Origin: Cytobacillus citreus
GTDB lineage: Bacteria > Bacillota > Bacilli > Bacillales > Cytobacillaceae
Assembly: GCF_018343665.1 (NCBI RefSeq)
Contig: NZ_JAGYPM010000002.1
Span: 186,001 to 250,000 of the forward strand
Reading direction: 5' to 3'
Length of the DNA: 64,000 bases
Below are positions 7,959 through 17,072 of the stretch, in pieces (position 1 is the first letter of the stretch; each line of letters begins with the position of its first letter). Below the pieces are notes generated by a model, which was not told the origin of the DNA, ran no database searches, and saw only the letters and a program-made list of their open reading frames with translations. The position numbers and the translations under genes were made by a program.

Positions 7959-8948
7959 ATGCTTATATTATCAGAAAAACAGATTCGCTCTTTATATAAG
8001 ATGAAGGATGCGATTCATGATTTGGAACAGGCCTTATCCAACTACGTAGAGGGAAAAATTCTTAATCCGCACAGAACCGTACTTGAATTCCCTGAAAAAA
8101 GCGCATCTGCACTCTATATGCCAAGTGCAATGGAACCAATTGGGAAAACAGCGGTAAAGGTAGTGACCATTTTTCCGCATAATCCATCGTTAGGAAAGAA
8201 AACGACACAAGGAATGATTGTTTTAAGTGACACTAATAATGGAGATCACCTTGCTTGTATGAATGCTTCATATTTAACTAGGCTGCGCACTGGAGCAGCA
8301 AGTGGTATTGCAACGAAGTACCTTGCGAAGGAGACAGCCTCAACCGTTGCTGTGATCGGCTGCGGGGCAATGGCAGAGGAGCAGCTTCAGGCGGTGCTTG
8401 AGGTTCGTGACATTAAGACGATCATGCTATTTAACAGGACAAAAGATAAAGCCCATTCCTTTGCTAAAAGAATTGCATATTTAAGTCCAGAGTATGAAGG
8501 TGAAATCATCATCATGGATGAAGCGGATGAGGCAGTGTCTAGAGCTGAAATTGTCATCTGCAGCACGCGTTCCGAAACCCCTGTTTTTTCAGGGAAGGCA
8601 TTGCAGCCGGGAACACATATTAACGGAGTAGGCTCCTATCTCCCGCATATGCAGGAAGTAGATGTCGAAACGCTTTTGAAATGCTCAAAAATTGTTACCG
8701 ATACAATAGAAGGAGTGAAGGATGAAGCTGGTGACTTCATTATTCCTGCAAAGGCTGGGGAGTGGAGCTTTTCTGCCCTGCATGGTGAGCTTGGAGAATT
8801 GATAACTGGACAAATTACGAGCAGAGAAACAGAAGATGAAATCACATTTTTTAAATCAGTTGGTATAGCATATTTTGACCTTGCGGTTGCCGCTGCAGCT
8901 TATGAAAAAGCTATTCAAGCAGGTGTGGGGACTGAAGTAGACATTTAA
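7959..8948 (+). CDS. Ornithine cyclodeaminase / mu-crystallin family NAD(P)-dependent enzyme
   Basis: A 329-residue protein. The N-terminal half has TQGMIVLSD and LTRLRTGAASGIATKYLA, which bind the substrate carboxylate in this family. The Rossmann motif is VIGCGAMAEEQ, and GVGSYLPHMQEVD lies on the catalytic side. Family members include ornithine cyclodeaminase, alanine dehydrogenase-like enzymes, ketimine reductases and 2,3-diaminopropionate synthases, so the reaction is not certain. RBS AAGGAAGG precedes ATG 7959. Co-transcription with the MHS transporter upstream suggests catabolism of an imported amino acid. Confidence 0.85.
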   Translation: MLILSEKQIRSLYKMKDAIHDLEQALSNYVEGKILNPHRTVLEFPEKSASALYMPSAMEPIGKTAVKVVTIFPHNPSLGKKTTQGMIVLSDTNNGDHLACMNASYLTRLRTGAASGIATKYLAKETASTVAVIGCGAMAEEQLQAVLEVRDIKTIMLFNRTKDKAHSFAKRIAYLSPEYEGEIIIMDEADEAVSRAEIVICSTRSETPVFSGKALQPGTHINGVGSYLPHMQEVDVETLLKCSKIVTDTIEGVKDEAGDFIIPAKAGEWSFSALHGELGELITGQITSRETEDEITFFKSVGIAYFDLAVAAAAYEKAIQAGVGTEVDI

Positions 8949-9008
8949 TAGAATAAGGAGCATAAGAAGATAAAGTTTTATCTTTTTACGCCTTACTGCA
9001 GAAAATAG

Positions 9009-9036
9009 AAAAGGACAGGGGTTGCCTGTCCTTTTT
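9009..9036 (+). terminator. Rho-independent terminator after the transporter-cyclodeaminase operon
   Basis: AAAAGGACAGG (9009-9019) pairs with CCTGTCCTTTT (9025-9035) and ends in T's. Confidence 0.85.
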
Positions 9037-9084
9037 AACACTTTAAGAAAGTATAAATTGCCAACGCAGAAGATGATTCGACAT

Positions 9085-9345
9085 AGTTGCCAATTTTAGG
9101 AATTAAGTACGACGGACGGGACAAGGAATGCTTCGATAGCGATTATCATCGCACGAAGGAAAAGCGATAGCTTTTACGAGGATGTCCTAGTCGGGCGAAT
9201 GCCACAGGATAAGGAAAGCTTCGTCAGAGATACATCGCACGACCAAAAGAGAAGCTTTTGGGAGGACGTGGCATGTATGAGCGCGATAAGTGCAACTACG
9301 CCTCTGTCTTCGCCTTTCCAAGGCTCGCCAGTCGGCGAATTTTCT
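9085..9345. repeat. Dispersed repeat, family B copy 1
   Basis: About 150 bp of this stretch match, in opposite orientation, 12845-12985. Shared blocks include GCGAGCCTTGGAAAGGCGAA, CATACATGCCACGTCCTCCC and AAAAGCTTCTCTTTTGG. No reading frame is conserved. Shorter tails of the same family occur near 14598 and 15525. Confidence 0.8.
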
Positions 9346-9355
9346 TTAAGTAATA

Positions 9356-10846
9356 TTATTGAACGCCCTTCATAAAACGTTGAATTTTTGGAGCTAATGT
9401 GAAAAGGATGATGGAGAGCACAATAGACGCTCCGCCAATGATTCCAAAGTACATTATTTCTGTTTCAGGCGTATAGAATTTAACAAGTTGTGCATTGATA
9501 GCCTGTGCAGCAGCATTTGATAAGAACCATAAGCTCATAGTCTGCGCTGAGAATGCTGCAGGTGCTAGTTTAGTTGTAGCTGATAATCCAACAGGGGACA
9601 AGCATAATTCACCTAGAACAACAATGAAATAGCTAAGAACAAGCCATAGTGGACTTACTAATGCATCAGCACCGCCGAAGTATGCTGGTAAAAGAATGAC
9701 TAGGAATGATAAACCAGCAAACAATAGACCTAATGAAAACTTTTGTGGAACAGATGGCTGGCGTTTCCCTAATTTCACCCATAACCATGCGAACATAGGA
9801 GCAAAAATGATAATAAAAAATGAGTTTAGTGATTGGAACCAAGCAGGTGAAATTTCAATGCCTGCAAATTCTAATTGTGTACGTGTATCCGCATAGCTGG
9901 CAAGGATGGTTGCACCTTGCTCTTGAATCACCCAGAACATAACTGCTGCAATGAACAGAGGGATATAAGCGATAATTCTTGAACGCTCCACAGCTGTTGT
10001 TTTTGGACTGCGGTACATGACAATAAAGTAAGCAGTTGGGATTAATATACCTAAAATTCCGACAAGCGCTATAAAGCTATCAAATGTTAAATAACCAGTA
10101 GGAATGGCAATACCAATGAGGATAGCAAGAACAACTACAGCTGCTCCAAATATTGTATATACTTTTTTCTTCTCAGCAGGTGACAGTGGATTGTGGACAA
10201 TTGTTCCGGCAAGGCCGAGGTTTTTTTTCTTTGTAAAAACAAAAATTAAAAGTCCAAAAAACATTCCGACTGCAGCAATACCAAAGCCTAAGTGGAAGCT
10301 ATAATCCATCACACTTCCGACAATTAACGGAGAGAGGAATCCTCCAAGATTAATTCCCATGTAGAAAATACTGAATCCGGCATCGCGTCTGTTATCTTCT
10401 TCGCTATATATTTCACCAACAACACTTGAAACATTTGGTTTCAATAATCCCGTACCAAGCACAATCAATACCATAGAAATAAAGAATAGTGTGACATTTC
10501 CGGGAATAGCTAAGCAAATATGACCAAGCATGATTAAGATTCCGCCATAGAAAACAGCTTTCGACGTTCCGAAAACCCGGTCAGCAAACCAGCCGCCAAT
10601 GATTCCAGACATGTATACTAATGATCCATAGATGGACATAATCGAAAGGGCAGTAGTCTTATCAAGCCCTAAACCGCCTTGAGAGACTTCATAGTACATA
10701 TAGAAAACAAGGATTGCCCTCATTCCATAATAAGAGAATCGTTCCCAGAACTCTGTGAAGAATAATGTAAATAGGCCTTTAGGATGACCGAAGAAGCCTT
10801 TTTGGGGAACGCTTTCAACAATTTTTTGCTTATCAAAGTTTGCCAT
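9356..10846 (-). CDS. POT/PTR-family proton-dependent di/tripeptide transporter
   Basis: A 496-residue, 14-helix transporter. The POT hallmark EFWERFSYYGMRAILVFYM (ExxERFxYYG) lies at residues 31-50. Further family features are GLLKPNVSS, FYMGINLGGFLSP and the late GELCLSPVGLSATTKLAP. It should import small peptides with protons, like DtpT. The start is ATG 10846 after AAGGAGGT. Monocistronic, with repeat B downstream instead of an obvious terminator. Confidence 0.95.
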   Translation of the reverse strand: MANFDKQKIVESVPQKGFFGHPKGLFTLFFTEFWERFSYYGMRAILVFYMYYEVSQGGLGLDKTTALSIMSIYGSLVYMSGIIGGWFADRVFGTSKAVFYGGILIMLGHICLAIPGNVTLFFISMVLIVLGTGLLKPNVSSVVGEIYSEEDNRRDAGFSIFYMGINLGGFLSPLIVGSVMDYSFHLGFGIAAVGMFFGLLIFVFTKKKNLGLAGTIVHNPLSPAEKKKVYTIFGAAVVVLAILIGIAIPTGYLTFDSFIALVGILGILIPTAYFIVMYRSPKTTAVERSRIIAYIPLFIAAVMFWVIQEQGATILASYADTRTQLEFAGIEISPAWFQSLNSFFIIIFAPMFAWLWVKLGKRQPSVPQKFSLGLLFAGLSFLVILLPAYFGGADALVSPLWLVLSYFIVVLGELCLSPVGLSATTKLAPAAFSAQTMSLWFLSNAAAQAINAQLVKFYTPETEIMYFGIIGGASIVLSIILFTLAPKIQRFMKGVQ

Positions 10847-11062
10847 GAAAAAACCTCCTTATGTTATACTATAATACTTTTGATTGTTTTTAATTGTCAA
10901 AAACAAAATTTGCAAAAAAAAAAATAATCCTGCATAAACATTGATAATACTAGTTATTTTGTGATTGATCAAGATAAAAGTAAATTTTTTTAAAATAATA
11001 AATCTATTTAGATAAAATGGAATTTTTGCACAATGATCTCTTTTAAAATACCAACAAAAATA

Positions 11063-11089
11063 AAAAACTTCCAGTGAAAGAAGTTTTTA
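11063..11089. terminator. Terminator-like hairpin
   Basis: AAAAACTT (11063-11070) with AAGTTTTT (11081-11088) around a short spacer. It lies 28 bp downstream of the leftward membrane-protein gene. Confidence 0.6.
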
Positions 11090-11117
11090 TTGTTATTTAT
11101 TTGGACTCATCAGCTAT

Positions 11118-11624
11118 TTATTGAAGACTTTTCAATTCTTTTGCCAATTTTGAACTTCTAAGTTCTTTTTGACGAATTAAATTCTTAATTTCATCAATGT
11201 TTTGATAGGAAAGTCGAATGTGGTAGTAGTTGATATATTCAATTATTGCGAAAAAGTAAAGGAATACAAACCAATAAAACTCAAGCGGAAATACTATTAA
11301 TTGATATATTATTACGATTATTCCTATTACTATTAAGGAAAGGTTAATTCTCTTAAACAATGCAAAAATTCGCAGTGGATGATAAGGTAAATGAGAGAAA
11401 TCTTTTCGTTGGGCTTGTTTCCACTTAAGAAACCAATAATAACTACCTTGAAGCAAGATAAATTCTAATAAAACAAATGCATATAAAGACGAAAATGAAG
11501 TTAAGTAGGGTTCTGCCCATTCAAAAAGCTTTAGATATATAATCCACACCAGTGCAAAAATAACAGTAGCAGATAATTCACCTATAAATAAACTTAATAA
11601 CTTTTTCTTTACTTTTTTTTGCAT
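11118..11624 (-). CDS. Small membrane protein of unknown function, four predicted helices
   Basis: A 168-residue protein that I do not recognise. Hydrophobic stretches lie near residues 10-32, 43-65, 88-112 and 116-135, with basic residues at the N-terminus. The tail (residues 140-168) is charged and probably helical, with LIRQKELRSSKLAKELKSL suggesting a cytoplasmic coiled segment. A GGGGGA ribosome site precedes ATG 11624. It is flanked by a terminator and transposase debris, with no functional clue from neighbours. Confidence 0.75.
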   Translation of the reverse strand: MQKKVKKKLLSLFIGELSATVIFALVWIIYLKLFEWAEPYLTSFSSLYAFVLLEFILLQGSYYWFLKWKQAQRKDFSHLPYHPLRIFALFKRINLSLIVIGIIVIIYQLIVFPLEFYWFVFLYFFAIIEYINYYHIRLSYQNIDEIKNLIRQKELRSSKLAKELKSLQ

Positions 11625-11784
11625 CTAATCCCCCATTTTATTATAAATTATACATTCTTAATGACTGATAAGTTTCATTAATTGGAAATAAATAACTATC
11701 TACTATCATATTTCTTAATGAAGTATTATCACTTCTTTGCTCAACAATATCGAATAAATTGAAACCAACTTAAATAATGGTTGA

Positions 11785-12050
11785 GGTATTTTGTAGCCAC
11801 ACCATTAAACACAGACTTATTCGTAATTAATCCCGCGAAATTTGAAGAACCTCCACGTTTGCGAGGCTTACGCCCTTCAATGTTTCTTTTACCTTTTTAA
11901 GAGTACACAAAAATATGTTTCTTCTATCTCCACAATCTCTGAAAATGTGTCGAAATTCATTTGTTGTAGAGCAGACAATACTTTATGTCTCCAATAAAAT
12001 AAGGTAACGTAATGAAAGTCCCCCATTAGGTCTGCTGATTTACGAAGGAA
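11785..12050 (-). pseudogene. IS1595-family transposase remnant
   Basis: Read leftwards, short pieces match the core of IS1595-type (ISXO2-like) transposases: LPYFIWRHKVLSALQQMNF, then FSEIVEIEETYF, then GRKPRKRGGSSKF. They are separated by frameshifts and stops, and both ends are missing. The rest of 11640-12180 shows no gene. This is a decayed insertion, not a functional gene. Confidence 0.7.
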
Positions 12051-12183
12051 GTAGCCCTCTTAACATACATTTTATGACAGGATAATATATGAAAGCGATA
12101 AGGAAATGACCAATAATTTTTCAAAGGACAAAGAGCAGATTGTGGTTTCCCTAAGAGTCACATTTCAATTTGAAGTAATAGTC

Positions 12184-12222
12184 TGAAAACGCTTTCCCGC
12201 CATTCTCCAAATGATATATAAT
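12184..12222 (+). promoter_or_regulatory. Promoter with cre-like site upstream of the thioesterase gene
   Basis: TGAAAACGCTTTCC (12184-12197) matches the CcpA cre consensus TGWAANCGNTNWCA at all but the last base and overlaps the probable -35 region. TATAAT at 12217-12222 is a perfect -10. Carbon catabolite control is inferred. Confidence 0.45.
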
Positions 12223-12244
12223 ATTCTAAAAAGGGGGAGAGAAA

Positions 12245-12730
12245 ATGAAAGAAAAGATCCAGAATGCAGTTCAAGATTATTATCCAGATGATTTTGCATG
12301 GTGCTATGGGTGTGGGCGCTTAAATGAGAGTGGTCATCATTTCAGAACAGGATGGCTTGGGGAACAGACAGTAACCATTTATACACCGAAACAGGAGCAT
12401 ACTGCAATTCCGGGTTTTGTCTACGGCGGCTTAATTGCCTCACTCATTGATTGTCATGGGACAGGATCAGCAGCATTAGCCTTACACCGCAAAAATGGAC
12501 ATGAGATTGGGGATGGGACAGAGCCAGCGCGGTTTGTGACAGCTTCATTAAAAGTAGACTTTGTTAAACCAACTCCACTCGGTGTGCCGTTAAAAGCGGT
12601 CGGAACGGTTCAAGAAATTCATCCTAAAAAGTGGAAGGTGGACGTCGAGGTATTTGTGAACGACGACGTTTACGCACGCGGTGAGGTTGTTGCAGTCGTG
12701 ATGCCAAGTACATTTGCGAAAAAGGATTAA
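12245..12730 (+). CDS. PaaI-type hotdog-fold thioesterase
   Basis: A 161-residue single hotdog domain. The core GFVYGGLIASLIDCHGTGSAAL is the hotdog helix with its preceding Gly-rich turn, and the Asp in LIDCHG sits where PaaI-like acyl-CoA thioesterases keep their acidic catalytic residue. A Cys cluster near the start (WCYGCGRLN) is common in this subgroup. RBS AAAGGGGGAG precedes ATG 12245. Monocistronic with its own terminator. The substrate is an acyl- or aryl-CoA of unknown identity. Confidence 0.85.
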   Translation: MKEKIQNAVQDYYPDDFAWCYGCGRLNESGHHFRTGWLGEQTVTIYTPKQEHTAIPGFVYGGLIASLIDCHGTGSAALALHRKNGHEIGDGTEPARFVTASLKVDFVKPTPLGVPLKAVGTVQEIHPKKWKVDVEVFVNDDVYARGEVVAVVMPSTFAKKD

Positions 12731-12746
12731 TGAGCTACATACTTGG

Positions 12747-12776
12747 GAAAAAGCAGGCTAATCCCTGCTTTTTTTG
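12747..12776 (+). terminator. Rho-independent terminator after the thioesterase gene
   Basis: AAAAAGCAGG pairs with CCTGCTTTTTTT around a short loop. Confidence 0.85.
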
Positions 12777-12844
12777 GTTGAATTTTGTTTTTTAACATAC
12801 TAAGTATGTTTTCGATTAAATATCTGCTAATAAGATCGCATAAA

Positions 12845-13028
12845 GAAAGCTCGCTGATTGGCGAGCCTTGGAAAGGCGAAGACAGAGGCGTAGTTGCACT
12901 TTTCGCGCTCATACATGCCACGTCCTCCCAAAAGCTTCTCTTTTGGCCTGGCGATGTCTCTTTTACGAAGCTTTCCTTGTCCTGCGGCATTCGCAAAAAG
13001 GACTGGGCGAACACCAAGTTATTCTATT
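12845..13028. repeat. Dispersed repeat, family B copy 2
   Basis: Inverted relative to the copy at 9085-9345, and continuing at the right into a tail GGCGAACACCAAGTT that recurs as GGCGAACGCCAAGTTTTT at 15538. Open frames across it on both strands are incidental. Confidence 0.8.
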
Positions 13029-13034
13029 GAACAT

Positions 13035-14453
13035 TTATGAAGTTGGGAAATGGATTTCGATGCGAGTTCCGCTAGGAGAACTCGCAATTTTAATTTTCCC
13101 TTGATGCTCTTCAATTATATTTTTGCAAATCATTAATCCTAAGCCAGTCCCTTTTTCCTTTGTTGTAAAAAAAGGTTCTCCAACGCGATTTAATAAATGC
13201 TCTGGAATCCCTGAACCTTGATCCACAATTCGAATTAGAATGGACGAGGCAGACTGTTGAAGCACATCAATATGGATCATGCCACCTCGAGGCATCGCTT
13301 CGATTGAATTCTTTAGGAAATTTATAAATACTTGCTTTAATTGATTTTCATCACATTTAATAAGTGGAATGCTAGGTTCAATATTTTTAATGATTTGGAT
13401 GTTGTTCAAATTTGTTTGGGATTCCAATAATGTGAGGACATGATTTAAGATTACTTCTATGTTTTTGAATTCAAATTTCGCTTCTTGCGGTTTGGCAAGT
13501 AATAACAATTCATTCAGAATGACTTCAATTCGATTAATTTCAGAGCCAATCACATCGAAGTACAATTTATTTTCCATTACATCCTTCTCCATCATTTGAA
13601 AAAAACCTTTGATGGCAGTTAAAGGATTTCTCACTTCATGTGCAATCCCTGCAGCTAATTGCCCAGCAATCGTTAGTTTTTCTGAATTGATCATAAGCTC
13701 CTGAGCTTTCTTGCTCACGCTAATATCTCTAATGTTTACATGTACGGCAGGCTCATCCTGGAAAGTGGTTGGAATTGCTTTTAGTTCAACGTTGATAATC
13801 TTTCCATCCAAACGTATAAACCTTTTTTCAAAAGGGCCTACCGATTCCCTGCAAAAATCTCTTTTTTTAAACGCATTGTGATCCTTATTATGTATGAAAT
13901 CAAAAATGGTTCTTCCGATTATGTCTTTTTTACTGCTCAGACCAAGAAGTTCAACACCTGTCTTATTAATAAAAACACATATTTCATTTTTTAGAATAAC
14001 GACTCCATCTGGGGATTCTTCAACTAAACGATGATACCTTTCTTCACTTTCTCGCAGTTTTTCCACAGTAAGTAACTGAGCGGAAATATCTTGAATTTGA
14101 CTTATATAGAAAAGAGGTTGTTCGTGCTCATCCCTTACTAACGAAACATTCATAATTGTCCAGATTTCATGGTTGTCTTTATGGATATAACGTCTTTCCA
14201 TTTGATATGATTTTCTTTTTCCTGCAGTCAATTCTTGAATAATAAGTTTATCAATAGCTAAATCGTCTGGATGAAAAAGATCTTTAATCGATAAATGCAA
14301 TAGCTCTTCCGCTGAATAGCCGAAACTAGTACATAAAGACTGATTTACTTTTAATAGTTTTCCATTAAGTGCTATTATCGCCATTCCGATTCCGGCGTTT
14401 TCAAAAGCATGGATGAATAATTGTGGATTCTCAACATTAATCTTATCCAACAT
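13035..14453 (-). CDS. PAS-PAS sensor histidine kinase, sporulation-kinase-like
   Basis: A 472-residue protein without clear transmembrane helices. PAS 1 covers about residues 10-130 (AGIGMAIIALNGKLLKVNQSL) and PAS 2 about 140-250 (SPDGVVILKNEICVFINKTG). Then comes a dimerisation and phosphoacceptor helix with the H-box HEVRNPLTAIKGFFQMM and an HATPase domain with N-box NFLKNSIEAMPRGG, DQGSGIP and GTGLGLMICKNIIEEHQG. This cytoplasmic plan resembles the soluble phosphorelay kinases KinA and KinE that feed Spo0F. No response regulator is adjacent, which fits that role. Signal and partner are inferred, not shown. Confidence 0.85.
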   Translation of the reverse strand: MLDKINVENPQLFIHAFENAGIGMAIIALNGKLLKVNQSLCTSFGYSAEELLHLSIKDLFHPDDLAIDKLIIQELTAGKRKSYQMERRYIHKDNHEIWTIMNVSLVRDEHEQPLFYISQIQDISAQLLTVEKLRESEERYHRLVEESPDGVVILKNEICVFINKTGVELLGLSSKKDIIGRTIFDFIHNKDHNAFKKRDFCRESVGPFEKRFIRLDGKIINVELKAIPTTFQDEPAVHVNIRDISVSKKAQELMINSEKLTIAGQLAAGIAHEVRNPLTAIKGFFQMMEKDVMENKLYFDVIGSEINRIEVILNELLLLAKPQEAKFEFKNIEVILNHVLTLLESQTNLNNIQIIKNIEPSIPLIKCDENQLKQVFINFLKNSIEAMPRGGMIHIDVLQQSASSILIRIVDQGSGIPEHLLNRVGEPFFTTKEKGTGLGLMICKNIIEEHQGKIKIASSPSGTRIEIHFPTS

Positions 14454-14677
14454 TCAAATTTACCTCTCATCAATGTGATCGTGAATACTTATTATGCCTA
14501 CTGATTAAATGTGAAAAAGTATGAAGAGCCTTAGCTATATAATAGCATTTTTCAACTAATTATTGACAGAAAAAACAAAAAAATCTATTGATAAGACTTG
14601 GCGAACGCTTTTCTAATCGATCCATGTTTACTAAGATCCCAAGTGTTTCTGTTCACAACCCTATTAGGCAATGGCTG

Positions 14678-14855
14678 TGTTAAAGCTAAATGTTGTTAAT
14701 GCTATTTTGCTGCTTATTGGAGCGGAGGGCACGAGACTCTAGCGGGAGAAGCGAGTCAAAGGGAGACCCCACAGGAGCGATAGCGACGAGGAGGCTCCCG
14801 GACCGCTCGCGATCGCTTTAGTGCCTGCAGTGGAAATCAACAAGAAAGTTTAACA
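14678..14855. repeat. Dispersed MITE-like repeat, family A copy 2 (internally deleted)
   Basis: Begins TGTTAAA (14678-14684) and ends TTTAACA (14849-14855). It shares the conserved GAAGCGAGTCAAAGGGAGAC and GTGCCTGCAG blocks with the other copies but lacks about 60 bp, including the palindromic ATGCATTCGCAT part. A family B tail (TTGGCGAACGCTTTTCTAAT) lies just upstream at about 14598. Confidence 0.85.
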
Positions 14856-14898
14856 TAGAAATGATAAAATAGAGGAAACAATTTTGTAAGGTGATAAC

Positions 14899-15381
14899 AT
14901 GGCTCAAGGGAAAACAAATGCAATGCGTATTCTTGACGCAAAAAAAGTGAAATACGAATTAATGACTTATGATAATAAAGATGGGAAAATTGATGGCGTT
15001 TCAGTTGCGCAAAAAATCAATAAAGATCCGAAGGCAGTTTTTAAAACACTTGTTGCTCATGGAACGAGCACGCAATTATTTGTGTTCATAATTCCTGTCG
15101 AAGAAGAACTCGATTTAAAGAAGGCAGCAAAAGCGGCAGGCGAAAAGAAGATTGAAATGATTCCGGTCAAGGACATCCAGAAGTATACGGGATATATCCG
15201 CGGCGGCTGCTCACCAATCGGCATGAAAAAGCAATATCCGAGTTTTATTGCTGCACAAGCCTCTGAGCTAGAGGGGATAATTGTTAGTGGCGGTAAAATA
15301 GGCGTTCAAATTGAAATAGCTACTGAAGATCTGATTCAAGTCATACAAGCCAAATTAGAAGATGTTTGTAAATATTTGTAA
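14899..15381 (+). CDS. ybaK: YbaK/EbsC-type Cys-tRNA(Pro) deacylase
   Basis: A 160-residue protein of the YbaK family, which hydrolyses Cys-tRNA(Pro) made in error by prolyl-tRNA synthetase. Conserved points seen are the substrate-binding Lys in DPKAVFKTLVAHG, the VPVEEELDLKKAAKA-like block, and the glycine loop YIRGGCSPIGMKKQYP that positions the catalytic lysine region. RBS AAGGTGAT precedes ATG 14899. Monocistronic. Confidence 0.9.
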   Translation: MAQGKTNAMRILDAKKVKYELMTYDNKDGKIDGVSVAQKINKDPKAVFKTLVAHGTSTQLFVFIIPVEEELDLKKAAKAAGEKKIEMIPVKDIQKYTGYIRGGCSPIGMKKQYPSFIAAQASELEGIIVSGGKIGVQIEIATEDLIQVIQAKLEDVCKYL

Positions 15382-15484
15382 GGTGATGGAGTGCAAAATC
15401 GAAAAGATTTTTGCGCTTCTTTTTTTGCTAAAAGGAAAGCTTAAGTTTATTAACGTACTAAAGTAAAGTGTGTGTTCAATTTAA

Positions 15485-15560
15485 TATCTGCTAATAAGAT
15501 CGCATACAAAAACTAAGACATTCGCCAAAAAGGACTTGGCGAACGCCAAGTTTTTCTAAT
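15485..15560. repeat. Family B repeat fragment
   Basis: The phrases TAATATCTGCTAATAAGATCGCATA and GACTTGGCGAACGCCAAG (split here for brevity) match the 12800-13020 copy. The surrounding 15382-15719 stretch holds no gene. Confidence 0.6.
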
Positions 15561-15719
15561 GAAAATGAACACGATAACGAAAGAAAAATGCATGAGCAAA
15601 AAAAAGATTAATAGTATGGAAGCAATGAGCAAAAGATAGGCTTTCACCCATCAATGCTTTTTTGCATATGGTAAGGATGAAAACAAATTAGGCAATTGAA
15701 CGGGAAGGGACGTGTAGTA

Positions 15720-16820
15720 GTGGCTGGAAAAATATTGAATTACTTTGGCGGAGGAAATACAGCACGTGGTTTTTACAGCTTATTCGAGTCTAACCTGCAA
15801 GGACTCGAACGGTTATTCATTTTAAAGGGCGGTCCTGGAACGGGAAAATCATCGCTAATGAAATCAATCGGCTCAGAATGGGCAGATAAAGGATACGATC
15901 TTGAGTACATTCATTGTTCTTCAGATAATAACTCGATAGACGGGGTAATCATTCCTGTGCTTAAGGTAGGGATTGTAGATGGAACAGCTCCTCATGTCAT
16001 TGAACCGAAGGCACCTGGAGCGATAGAAGAATATGTTAATCTCGGTGAAGCTTGGGATTCAAAAGCGTTAGCAGAGAGAAAAGGAGAAATTGAGAATCTT
16101 ACCGAGCAGGTTAGTCAAACCTTTGAAACTGCTTATAATAAATTGAGTGAAGCACTAAAAATACATGACAAATGGGAAAACATATACTTTGACAATATGG
16201 ATTTTGCAAAAGCCGATCAGCTGACGAACCAGCTTATTCAATCTTTTTTCGGTAATATGTGTTTAAATAAGCAATCGAATGTGAAGCACCGTTTTTTAGG
16301 AGCAGCAACACCAAAGGGTGCAGTGGACTTTGTTCCGAATCTTACAGAGGGGCTTCCGAAACGGTATTTTATTAAAGGCCGTGCGGGCACTGGAAAGTCT
16401 ACTATGCTAAAGAAATTAGCTGCTGAGGCGGAGAAACGAGGCTTTGATATTGAAATATATCATTGTGGATTTGATCCTCATAGTCTAGATATGTTAATTC
16501 TTCGTGAGCTTGGTTTTGCGATCTTTGATAGCACGAGTCCTCATGAGTATTTTCCAGACCGAGCGGGAGATGAAATTATTGATATGTATGATATTTTAGT
16601 CTCGCCTGGTACAGATGGGATTTTTGCTGAACAAATAAAGGAAGTTAGCCAGCAATATAAAGGAAAAATGAAAGAATCTATTTCTTATTTAGCTCATGCT
16701 AAAACGCTGCGGGATGAATTAGAAGCTATTTATATTCATGCAATGGATTTTTCGATCGTTGACAGTTTGAGAAATAGCATTCGCTCGGAAATTTTACAAA
16801 AAACTGAAGTATATAAGTGA
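15720..16820 (+). CDS. Tandem P-loop ATPase of the PRK06851 type
   Basis: A 366-residue protein with two separate Walker A motifs, GGPGTGKSS in the first half and GRAGTGKST in the second. Each is followed by a similar block ending in EYIHCSSDNNSIDGVI or EIYHCGFDPHSLDMLI. The protein is therefore an internal duplication of one nucleotide-binding unit. The paired HCSSD/HCGFD segments keep a Cys-His next to the nucleotide. The family is common in spore-forming Firmicutes, with no proven function known to me. I start at GTG 15720, nine bases after GGGAAGGGA. It may be co-expressed with nothing: the next gene is 250 bp away behind its own promoter. Confidence 0.75.
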   Translation: MAGKILNYFGGGNTARGFYSLFESNLQGLERLFILKGGPGTGKSSLMKSIGSEWADKGYDLEYIHCSSDNNSIDGVIIPVLKVGIVDGTAPHVIEPKAPGAIEEYVNLGEAWDSKALAERKGEIENLTEQVSQTFETAYNKLSEALKIHDKWENIYFDNMDFAKADQLTNQLIQSFFGNMCLNKQSNVKHRFLGAATPKGAVDFVPNLTEGLPKRYFIKGRAGTGKSTMLKKLAAEAEKRGFDIEIYHCGFDPHSLDMLILRELGFAIFDSTSPHEYFPDRAGDEIIDMYDILVSPGTDGIFAEQIKEVSQQYKGKMKESISYLAHAKTLRDELEAIYIHAMDFSIVDSLRNSIRSEILQKTEVYK

Positions 16821-17012
16821 ATTAATACATGTTCTTGTCTATAAGGAATGTATAAGTTTATTCACGCATTAAAGTGAAATGTCCATTAGGTTTCTTTTCT
16901 GTTAAAAGATAAAAACAAAGGTATTCGTCAAGTTTTCTAATAAGTCATTCGAAGCCAAAGCAGCTTGAAGCTGCACCTCTGACAGTACCCAGAAACGAAG
17001 TATATGTCAAAC

Positions 17013-17039
17013 ACCATTGTAGGCGATTTGCATACATTA
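17013..17039 (+). promoter_or_regulatory. Possible SigK-type promoter of the GGMP-repeat gene
   Basis: CATACATTA at 17031-17039 fits the SigK -10 CATANNNTA, and AC at 17013-17014 lies 16 bp upstream as the short -35. Transcription would start some 25 bp before the strong GAGGAGGT ribosome site. Such short motifs occur by chance in AT-rich DNA, so this is suggestive only. Confidence 0.35.
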
Positions 17040-17072
17040 AAAGGAAGGTATAAAGAGAGGAGGTAAAGACCT

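Noticed and set aside
12727-13104. Small proteins on both strands near 12.8-13.1 kb
   Set aside because: They are frames through the family B repeat, whose copies do not conserve any reading frame.
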